From Antedon mediterranea (taxonomy: Eukaryota > Echinodermata > Crinoidea > Comatulida > Antedonidae): a stretch of DNA of 60,000 nt. The notes under the pieces were generated by a model. The model ran no database searches, had not been told where the DNA came from, and was given only the letters and a program-made list of their open reading frames with translations. The position numbers and the translations under genes were made by a program. Of the stretch, positions 25,601 through 37,600 are shown piece by piece; within the stretch, counting starts at the first letter, position 1, and every line of letters starts with the position of its first letter. The stretch spans positions 10,724,501-10,784,500 of the forward strand of contig NC_092672.1 in the NCBI RefSeq assembly GCF_964355755.1. Reading direction: 5' to 3'.

Positions 25601-28600
25601 TATTTTTTATGTATTTATCGTCAATCGTCCTAGTGTAAATGGGCCTTATAGAGTCTTCAGTGATATTCTGTTTCTACAATTAAGATGTCAATTGTGATAA
25701 CTCATCTAATACAAATTCTAGATTCAGGATATTGAGAGATCTTTATCTTCTTTACCTAATACGTAATTTGCATATTGCTTGCAGAAAGATGCAGTTACCA
25801 TAGTGATACTAAGTTCACATCACGTATGACGTCATTGTACGATGATTATTATTAACGCCACAAACTACCGTAAAAGGGAGGAGCATTTCTTATGGATTCA
25901 TAAAGGTGTTAAATCCTATTTATACAGTAGGATTAGCCTTTACAAGGTGTTAATTATAATTTCTCACTATTCTACAGGATTATAGTAATAAAACTATATT
26001 CAGAAATACTTATACATTTCTCTGATGCTACTATACACAGTAAAATTATACAGTATTCTATAACAGCAGCATTAGACACTCAAGCCCTACAGCATAGGTA
26101 TGGCTTTTGGGTTCAGAAAGTTGTTTGTGGTATTAAGGCACACTCTAGCTTTCCTACCAAACACACTTTTTATGCCGTCTATTCTTTCCTCTTGAATGAA
26201 TGTATGTATATACTTTTACAATATGCTTCATAACTTGTTGTATATTGTCTTTTTATTTTATTTAAGCATCAAATTGATCAAGACAATATATCTTCCATTC
26301 TAATTTATACTGTAGCTGAAAGTTAGGTGCAATAAATACTTTTTTGTTACTTTTAAATAGACAAAACAAGTGAAAAAGTTTAAAATGGTTCTCAGTACAG
26401 GTAACAATGCACAGTTAAGGACGATTTCATTTAAACAGGCCAGTAAGTAATTTTCACTGATGAATAATGTACCACATTCCCTTTGTGGATCAACAGGTGT
26501 CTCTCTTAAATGCCAAAAAATCATATATTCAAGTTGATTTAAAAAAGTGAGCCTAAATTCTAATTGATTTCTGAACTAAAAAAAATGCATTGACAGTGTC
26601 TGGTAGTCCTATAAGTAATAATATAAAAAAGTCACACAAACTAATCAACTCAATGATCACTGTTATGTGTACAAGAAAAAAAAATGACACTCCAATTTGT
26701 TTCCTAAATGGAAGAAATTCAAGCATTTATTTTCTTAGCAGCAGAAAAAAGACTCAATCATGAAAATATAAGTAAAAAATGTTAATTATTTTATTATTGT
26801 AGACTGATGTTGCAGCAGGTGTACATTTCTGAACAGATTGCATACACTGTTTAGGATTAACATAAATTATGTTAATATTTTTTCCAGAAATAAAAAAGGC
26901 AATACATAAAACAGTGCTTACACTTTCGGAGTTTAATATGTCACATGCACATCAGTTAAGTTTGTTTTACTCAAGAATGAAATAACAGTCCCTCTTTAGC
27001 AGTTTGGAAAAAATGACAGATAACACACACAAAACTAGCTCTTATTAACTCCATGTTCTTCTTAGATTTTGCTGGTTAAAGAAATCATTATATTCTACTG
27101 AATGCAATGAGAAATAACGGAACAAAAATGCTTTTAAATGAGTGTTTCACGAAAAAAGAAGGGAGAATCAACTTTATCACTGTGTATCACCAGTTTTACA
27201 GAGGCCTCATGATAACTCGGTGGCTTGAATAGAGATTGTTCTATTTTCTTGTGAAAACCGCACCACTTTATTTCTTGTGACTTATATTGTACATCACTGT
27301 ATCAACTTTGCTTATTAAAAAGCATATAAAATTGTTCAATAAATAAATAAATGTATTATGCAACGGTAAATTATAATGTGCACAGCAATTCATGAATAAC
27401 CATTTTGCACATGAATACACAATCTCAAATGTCTAGAATTTTACAAGCCAGACAAAAACATACCTGAGATCTGTGTGAAATAATTAGAAAAAGTGAAATC
27501 ACTGAATCCATTGGGATTATTCAGTGAGGAACCTAGGCCTACTTGGGTTGTGTCAACAGCCACCATTAGATGCCTCAGACACAGCTCTGAAGTCCCCTTA
27601 ATATTATATGAGCTACGTGAATATTTAGTCTAGCAATGAAAGATATTAATGAAATTCTAGCATAGCGGATTCTTCCAACAGATTAAAAACTAAGCTTACA
27701 CATCCGTCACTCTGTCAGAGAGCATGGAGAAATAAATTGTGAGTTATGAGCTTTTGCTGACTCTCGGTTTACTTGATTTGTTTCTGTATAATGAGAAAAT
27801 AATTAAATGTTTTGTTGGATTTCATAGTTGATACCAAATGTACAGTAGTTATAGAGCTGGGTAACTCGTCATAAATCCCGCATTACATTCTCTCTAAAAT
27901 ATTTTGCTTCTTCCTTCTAGACAGTAACTTAATTTGCTGTTTAGCTCCTAGAGTAAAACTGTTTAACAGTCTAATACTTAGAACACCACGTGTAGCACAT
28001 GGCAGACATTAGGGACTTTATGAAACAGAACGGAAAGCCACAGGACGGTACTCATGAATAATTTATGCATGAGTTTTAACAAAGTGGGCAAAGCTTAGCG
28101 TGAAATTGAACTTCTAATTTAATTGTTTAAGGAAATAACATTTTCATTAGGTTGAAATGGCTGTGTTAAAACATCTTTACGCCATGGTTAAAAGGAATAC
28201 ATTTTGCTCGGCGTTTGAATGCAAGGCCCTACCTAGGAAGACTAGGCCTTGCTGTATCACCAGAGCCAAGCGATTCAGAAGGGCCCCGCGCCGCGAGACA
28301 GGGGATTTGAGGGAGAGAGATATTGCCGGTCATCATCTTTGCCCAAGGGTGCGTAACTTATAAAACGGCTATGTCGACTGTATATGATTTTACGCTCTAG
28401 CGAACACAGGATGTCCGTCGCTGTTAATACTCTAGAGTGGAATATTTTTAGTTAGTTACTTTTAGGAGTGGTTGATTATTAAGGGGCAGTATGCTAATTG
28501 GATTATTAATGTGAATAGTGCCTAGGGTAGGTGTGTGTGGTATACAGTGTTGTGCAACGTGTTTAGTAAGACTCATTTATAAAGTCTTTCAGATGTATCA

Positions 28601-31600
28601 AAACAATATCATCTTCAGTTCATTTGTATTATAGAAGGATAGGCTGCTTTTGTTACATATGTTGTAGTAAAATGTACGCATTTAATTGACTTGTATGGTC
28701 CTTGTTAGCGAGTCAATCATTATTCACTCAGGAAGTATTTACAATACATCACTTGTGAATGTTTATTACGACACGGTTTATTTTCAGATTCAGAGTGTAA
28801 TAAGCTGGGTAAATATCAAAGCCATACTTGATACAGTTTGAACGTGTGTGGGAATTTATAATTAAGCGTGGGTGCACAATTTTCTGCGTTTTACTGTGTA
28901 GTAATAAAATATGTTTCAAGTTTAAATTTATCAGGTTGCCTAAATGACCTACTGTACATTAAAACATTATTACTGTTCATGTTTAGACATAATCACAATA
29001 TAAATAAATTAATTAATGTTGTTTTATTATATAGAAAAACTTGTTCACTATTTAATTTGTTTTTACTCTACTCTACTCATGGTTTTATCAGGACTTTTTT
29101 GTATGATTCAATTTTTTGTCAATGTGAATGACTACATGTGACAAAAAAATGATCTATTCAGTAAAAAAAAAATCATGTTTTCAGTGGAACAGATATCTCA
29201 ACAGCACAATTCTTTCTGTTACGTAAAGACATCAAAAACTACTTGGGGCTATTTCTAGAAAACTTGTCTAGACTTCCTGCAACACCCATCTCTTGGCCTT
29301 GGCAAGTATGGATAACTCAAATACAAATCTCGTCAAAATATCGGCATCGACATACATCAAATATTCATGACTATCGAATGTGACGATTAAAAACTCATAC
29401 TGTAAGTATTCATCCTTATCCCAATTTCAGATTACGTAAGTAAAAAATAAACCCTAAAATGAGAGGATGATATTAAGTCTGTGCAAAAAAAAATACATGT
29501 TTTGACTTTTTGAAGAGGCATTATGTTATTTTGAACTGGGGCTGAAACCATAGTATGGAGGTTTAAATTATAAATATAATGTAATTGTGACTAAGCCTGA
29601 TTGTAGAATAAACACGAACAATACTGAGTAAATCTACTGATTTGAAGTGAACAGACAGTACAGAGCAACAACCATACACAAGGCTTGAAATGTATACAGT
29701 AGTAGTACAGTGGGATCAAACCACAGTGTGCAAGTTTAAATATGTATACCATAAATATACTATATTATATAACACCTATATAAATTCCTGTCATTTAATT
29801 GGACGAATGTGGGTCACATGGCGTGCAATAGTACGCACTATTCAACGATCGTTAAATAGTACTTTTTGAAACATTTTTGTGTACGAAAAAAAAACGTCTA
29901 GATGTTATATAAAACAAATAATGAATGTTTTGTATTCGTGTAATGGTACAAATAATGGCACTTGGTGAATGATGAAAGGTTATATCAACTCGGCTTTGCC
30001 TCGTTGATATAAACCTTTCATCATTCACCTCGTGCCATTATTTGTACCATTGCACTCATAAACATTCATTATTTGTATATTAGCAACTGAGCCTCCAGGG
30101 TTGGTAGTACAGTAGGACACAACAAAAACCGTAGAACAAGATTTTCAGATAGGTAACGAACATAAAGAGTAACTACACTACTGTACAACAGCAGTGAAAA
30201 GTGTATCCGACCAAAGACGTATCAATTAAAACTTGGTATGGATGATTATTTATACAGTATCTGTATATTTGTATATGCGACGAAGCTTATGTGGTAGAAG
30301 GATAAACACAAAGAATACCGTAGAACAAGATTTTCAGATAGGTAACGAACATAAAGAGTAACTAAACTACTGTACAACAGCAGTGAAAAGTGTATCCGAC
30401 CAAAGACGTATCAAGTAAAACTTGGTATGGATGATTATTTATACAGTATCTGTATTATTTGTATATGCGACGAAGCCTATGTGGTAGAAGGATAAACACA
30501 AAGAATACCGTAGAACAAGATTTTCAGATAGGTAACGAACATAAACAGCAACTAAACTACTGTACAAGAGCAGTGAAAAGTGTATGCGACTAAAGACGTA
30601 TCAAGTAAAACTTGGTATGGATGATTATTTATACAGTATCTGTATATTTGTATATGCGACGAAGCTTATGAAGGATAAACACAAAGAATACCGTAGAACA
30701 AGATTTTCAGATAGGTATTAGAACATCAACCACTGTACTACAAGGGGTATCAAGTAAGACTGGTATGGGGGATTATTTAACTGTATAATTATTATATAAA
30801 CACAAAGACTAAAGAACAGGATTTCAAATTGAAAATGAATGGACACTACAGTACATTAACAGAAACTATGACACAAGATATTGATGTTTCGAGGTTGAAT
30901 GGTTATCGGTAGAATTTCAAACCCTTTAGCCAGCAAACGTAGACAAAAAAGAAATAACCAGATACCAAGGCATATCATTCAATCAAGTTGCCGATTGATC
31001 TGATTAGAAAATTACGATCGACAAATTTTCACACCATGCCTGGCAGACAATCAGACTAACGACATCACTTTGCAAGACATTCTTGTCTTGCGAACGTGGA
31101 ATGCATATCGATTAGTGAATGTACCATTATGGATAATAAACTCGCAGCTTTGAAATAAGAAAATAAGAAAACAGGATTTTAAATTCACCATCTATAGGTT
31201 AACAACAATATGAGTTTTTTTTCGTATTTTCAAAGGAGAGGTTTGTCATCAGCAGAGAAGGTTAAGAATTATTTGTGCCTTAATTTATAAAAGTAATTTA
31301 TTACTTAATATGTATATAATTTGTACAATTTTTAAATATGTGTATCAAATACAGTATCTTTATGTCACATAACAATTCAAATAGGTCAAATCTGATTTAA
31401 AAAAATAATCAATAATAACATTTATCTTAAAATCTTTGGTATTTAATCAATTCAATGCATTTCAGTAAAACCATTTTTTAAATTAAAGCAAATCTTTTGA
31501 AATGATTGAACATTTCTAAATTTGTTTAACCAAGATTTTAGACTGCATTAACAACAAATATTCTGTCAAATTTACATTGACATATTTTGCAGCAAGTTTC

Positions 31601-34600
31601 TAAGCCTTTGCTGTAAGTAAAATCGATTATCGTACACACAAGCTTGAGGCTAGAATGCTACTAATTCAGAACAATTTAACATTTCTCTGAAAGTGTTTAC
31701 TGTATATAAATAATATTACTATAATTTTATTTTTATTACTATTGCTGTACGCTGCCAGCACTCCAAATGGTCATTAATAGTTTCCATATAGCCATTCATT
31801 TTTGGAAGCATTATCTTTAAACCAAAACATGAAAAATGAATCATACTTTGAATAGGAAATTTGTAGTAAATAGTAAGGTTATTCAAATTTGAGGCAAAAA
31901 TGGTAAAAAAGTTATTAATCAAAACTGGGTTTGTTGTGGAGGAACTGTAGATTCATGGGCAATGGTGGAGCATTAACATCATTGTACCGTTTAGTCGTGC
32001 GCCCCCACCTGGAATATTGTTCAGTCATTTTTAATTCAATTTCTTGTACACAATCTCAGCATATTTCTAATTTTCAGATCAAATTTATTAGATTCCTTAC
32101 TCGCACTTGTCCTAATTATAATGTTTCTCTTATTTCTCTTGAAAATCGTAGAGTTGTTTTTGATATGGTATTTTTATACAACTTTTTCAATTCTGTTTAT
32201 GATTATCCTCTTGCTTTGTTTAAGTTGAATATACCAACTCGTACTGGCAGCAAGTGTTTGCTTCACATTACTTGTGGTCGTGTTGAATGCACAAAACGAG
32301 GTATTTTTCAGCGGTTACCTAACACAAATAGGTTGCTTGTTACTTGTTTGGATATTGATTTATTTTATGATAGTTTAAATGTATTTAAGGGTAAAATTTT
32401 TTAATCTCTTTAATGTTCCGATCTCTGTTTATGTTATTGTTGCTTATTTGAATGTATTATTATAGTTTATTATGTTTAGATTCAACCTGTCAACTGAATA
32501 AAAAATATTAAAAAAAACATTAAAAACAATCAAGACAAAATAAAAAGTTATTTGACTTCCTGGAAATGGACTCCCAGTTGAGAATCCTTTTTCCATTTTT
32601 TCCTGATACTATTTTTCGCACAAAGTGAAAATTATTATGTCACATTACATTTTGTTCAGATAGACAATATAGTGTACTGTAACTTTAAAGCATGGGTTTT
32701 AGTTCCTTGGGTTAATAATAATAATAATAGTGATAAAGTGAAAATTATCAACCAACAACCACTGTCCTAATCTATAAAACTACAAGTGTACAATTTAATC
32801 TATTTTAAATAATGACATACACATTATTGAACTTACACTGCAGTATACAGGGATGTCACCAGCTTTTTGGGGTGCCGGTCGGCAAATTTCTCGGGGGGGG
32901 GGGGGGGGGGGGTTTGTCGTTATTTCAGCGAAACATAAAGAATTATGAAAATAAATAACAACAAATTGCGTCAGGTCTAGGCCTAACCTTGTACCACCGG
33001 GGAGTCGCCGTTATTATTCGCGAAAACAAAAAAACCCTCACGAAATGAATAGCAATAGATCGCGTCAGGCTTAGGCCTAGCCTTGTAGACACTACGACCA
33101 CTAGGCCTAGTCAAGGCTTATAGATAGATGCCCCAAAACCTGAATTCCACAAAAACGGGCGCTTCTTTATTTAGGCCTAATCCCTAATCAAATAATGTAG
33201 ATAAATTATTAGCCTAGACCTTACTACTTGTTGCTCGATATAATGTTCGTGTTCTTTTGCGCGAGAGTTTTTTAGCGTATTCGCGAATTCCGGATTTTTT
33301 GTTTCACAACTGTGCGGCAAGCATGTAGTGCATGGCCGGCAAGAACAGAGACACGTGTTTATGGGTTAACTGAAGTTCAGCAACCTGAAGTTATCCCAGG
33401 GACGTGTAATTATTGTACCATGCTCGGCGATCATAAACGAACGAACTTGCCCGGTCTCACTGAACCATGCGCATGTTTTTTTATTTTTTTTAATAGTTCG
33501 TAGAGTACAAAAATGTAAAACTAGTAACATAATATAATTAAAGCAGGGTGACAAAACATTCAGCAATTAAAAATGATTTTGTTTGGGTCTATGTAGTTAT
33601 ACATTTTTAATTACTGCGTACTTGTTTGTATTTTTAATCTGTGCAAAATAAAACGCTTGAATGGTCGCTATGTGAACTTTAAACTTGTACACTATGTGCT
33701 GTGTAGCACGTTGTTCGCCATGACTCACAAGCTGTAACAATGAATACCAGGGCAGGGTAGGCCTGGTAAAGTAACGTACGTAACCACGGAAACATTTGCT
33801 GTAGTCTTTTGTCTTATCTATATGAGGCTAGCTTGTCTGTTATTAACGATGTGCTAGGTAAAATGTTTTAGTACGAATTTTAGTTAGGCCTAGGCCTAAT
33901 ATAAATATCGAAATGATTAATAAATAATAGTGGTGGTCGGCAGCCTGTAAATCCTGGTCGGAAATGTTGAGTGCTGGTCGGGGTCGACCAGCGCCGACCA
34001 GCGTGGTGACATCCCTGAGTATAGTCTTAACATTAATATAATCATAAATAAAAAATATAATAAATAACAAACTTAATGTACTGTATACACATACTTAAAA
34101 TCATCACACGCATCATACATAGGCCCAATAAATATATGACAATTAAGTTTTAAATTTTAAAATTCATCAGTATTATTTTTATTAATTATTTAGACATTTT
34201 TGTTTTTACAAAAAGCTTGACAATTTACTGTGGTTGCTATATATCGGTTTTTAGATAGCAAACTATAAAAGCTCTGAAAAAAAGTCTGAAACTTTCAAAA
34301 TAAAATGCAAAGCTTATTGATTGATTCAAGTACAGGTTCACATTAGGACAAGTGAAACACACACTGGGTAATGAATGGCATAGTGACGATAACTCACCAA
34401 GAAATCAATTCTACAACCACTATAAGCAGTTTCAACGCATTTACTAAAGTAGATATGGAAAGTGTTATCAATAAATGTCATGTGATCAATTCGTTTCGGA
34501 AATACTAAATTTATCATGTAAACCTAAAAATGTGTACTAAAATGAAATTCATCAAGTATCAAGTAATCTCTTTAAAATTTATAATTTAAATATTTACTGT

Positions 34601-37600
34601 AATGTTGCTCTTTTTAAGGTATTTTAAACAGTGTATAGATAAAGCTACTGTACACTAAAGTTTAAATGAAAGAAAAAGACAAAATCTCACAATGCCTCAA
34701 TGAGTGAGGCATTGTCTGCATGGAAACAATCTCAGTTAACAGAAAAGGCCACAATGAGAGTAAAGTATTCATTAAGCCTACTTAGTATATATATATATAT
34801 ATATATATTATTTTATATCTTTGTTAATTTTGTGTTTTTAAAGTTTATTTTATTTACTGTTTGTATTGTTTGAGGGTCCCTAATGATCAGCTTATGCTGG
34901 ATGGATCACCCTCATAAAATATTGTTGAAATAAAATTTCGACGAAACATATTATTTTTTAAGTTTGGTTTAATGAAAATATTTGTCTATATTGCTAATTT
35001 CACACCACTCTATCAAAACAAGGCACTCCTACAAATGATCATAATTATCTAATTAGTTCTTTTATCTTTGGCCATCAACTCATCCAAACAGTCCTAAATG
35101 CTTTATCTGAGGTACATTTAGATTTTTCATAATAGTTGTATATTCAAGTTAAACAGATATCTGCCTTGCACAGACAAAGTGTTAGGTCAAAGAACAAATA
35201 ATTTTGAATTTGAAACAATTTGTGCAGAAATATATAATTGTATGTGTTTATTTAGTGCAGGTAAATTTCCTTCAGCATATTTTTTGCTGTGTTATTAATT
35301 ATTAATGCATACATATTAACAAGTATAGTATATTAATCTTGCATTGCATTAATATATAGCAATACACAGTTTTCACTCTGCATCAACACAATTAATATTT
35401 ATAATCAATTAAAAGAAAATGTGATCTTAGCTGTACTGAACAAGGTGCTAGTAAGAATAGCATCTCATTTGTAAGATGGGCCAATAAATAATATGACTGA
35501 TAAAAAAAACCCAAAAAATAGTTGCAATTTAAAAAAAGAATAGATCACCCTAAAGTTTTGGTTGGGCTGTACTGCACTTATTGCACGGTGTCACATACAG
35601 TAGAAGTTGTACTAACTATTATGCAAATTAACAGTGCTGGTGAATATGCAAATTATGTGGACACGGTGGACGAACAGGAGACCATCATCAGTGGGGTTTG
35701 TGAAAGCGAACTTGGCGGTTTTTATGAAGATAAAGGCAGTCGATATAAACTTAAAAACAACTGTAAGAGAAAAGCTTGGGAACCACAACTTGTTGATGTT
35801 CCTGTTTAATGTTGGCCCCGTGGAATATGAATGTAGTTTATAGCTATTGTTTGTAAGGATAGCTGACGTTCACCGGTTCCTGACTGAAATAAATTAGTGT
35901 TTTGGATTCTGTGGATTGTGGTACGTGTGTGAGATGATCGGCATGTATAAATACCACATATATCCGGTAGTGACCCCGAAGGTGGATTGGTGGGGTGGAA
36001 CGATTTTCGTTCAACATTGTTTTGACTCAACGTTTTTGTTAAAATGGCTTGTTTTTGTTGTGTACGTTGTAGTTGTCTGCCGGGAGAAGAAAACGTCAGA
36101 ACAGGTGTATTGCAGCTGATAATTCCGGAGAAGTGGAGGCTGGAGCTGAACAGTGTGGTGCGGAAGTCTTTCCATGGATCCAGCATTGTGGATTCTGGAC
36201 TGACTATGAGATTTGCTTGAGTATTGTTTTGCTAATAATTGCATTTTTTTTTTGTCTCTCATAGTGGGTTGGTTTAGGATCCCTGTATATCTAATCCATG
36301 CATAATTATAAGGCTGGGGTTTAAAAGGTGTTTTAATTAAATCTAATGTTGACCATCACCCGGTTATATTGTATTTCTTTATATGGTTTGTTACAGGACT
36401 GACGACGACCATTATTAATGTACACGGTGTCAATCATTGGAAAGCAATCACGTTGCTGTTAGATGCTTTACACAAAGAATATGGAAACATGTACTGTACA
36501 TCTTGTTGTTAATTAATGCTTTAGAATACAGTACTTACCTAATCCTAAGCATGATACCCTTAGCCCTGCCCTGCCTAGATTTCTGTAGAAAGAAAAAACA
36601 TTGAAAAGAATTTAAACCTCAAATAAACAATTGACTATAATACAGAAAAGGTAAATACTTCAAGGAACATGAGGGTGTGGTATTGTACAGTACTGTTGGT
36701 ATTTGTCGCAGCTAGCTAGACATAAGATCAAAGGACGAGTTTAGTTACATGTTTCTATCTTGGCAATGTGAGCTCAGTGGCCTGTTGTTAGATTCTTGGT
36801 TAATATCCAGCAGTGGATGACGATGACGACAAAGATAAGGTTGCACTGGTTTGTGGAGGAACCAAAATAAAATTAAGGGTGTTTAACAACTTAACCCGTA
36901 AGCACTCAGACTGCCTTTTTACATGTGCTACTAAACTGATACTGTTAAGTAAAATTCCTTTGAAAACACAGAGCAAAGAAACATAGCTTTCTGTTAGTTC
37001 AAGTCTGTTAGAATTTCAGTTGGTAAATTGTATAGAATTGAGATTTTGATCACGGATGTTATCTGTAATCAAACTTAAATTAAGAGGTAGTATGACAATC
37101 AATTTAAAGATAATATCAAGACAATAACAATTTTAGCAATAAATCATATTCTATTCTAGTGGTATATTTAATGAAGAACTTTTCTAAATGGATTTCAATT
37201 ATATAGAGAGACAGGTAAAAGTTAAGGCAAACTCGTCATACCATGAAGCCAGACGAGTTGTCTCGACTTGTAGGTGCTGTTTGAGTTGCAGCATGATGAG
37301 ACGAGTCGTCTTGAGATAGCATCAGGCATAGTTTTTAGGTCGTCGGGAGAACTTAAACATGTTTATTTTTTCCCCGACAAGACGACTTGACGTACGACGC
37401 TGTCTGAGTTGGCCTTTACTGTACTTTATTTAGTCAGTATGTCAGTATAGAAAACAGTCCATATCCATACATTCATTTCGTCATTCCCAGACGTATTTTT
37501 TTTTCATTTTGGCGCTAATTAAATAGGCAAGTTTAAATATATTGCCTCATATTATTTTGATATTTGAGAACATTTTTCAATGCATGAATAGCCTTAAATC

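Larger units (their letters stand above)
24221..36538 (-). other. KCNAB intron 3 (12.3 kb)
   Basis: The second longest intron. It carries LINE relics (25337-25496, 31965-32404, 34850-34945), a long hairpin, a 190-bp satellite, a 6-bp-TSD transposon and two unexplained GC-richer blocks (about 28180-28380 and 35560-36240). Confidence 0.8.

Noticed and set aside
28157-28363. Arg-rich 68-codon plus-strand frame
   Set aside because: It arises from CpG-rich sequence. No homology or gene context was recognised, so only the compositional block is reported.
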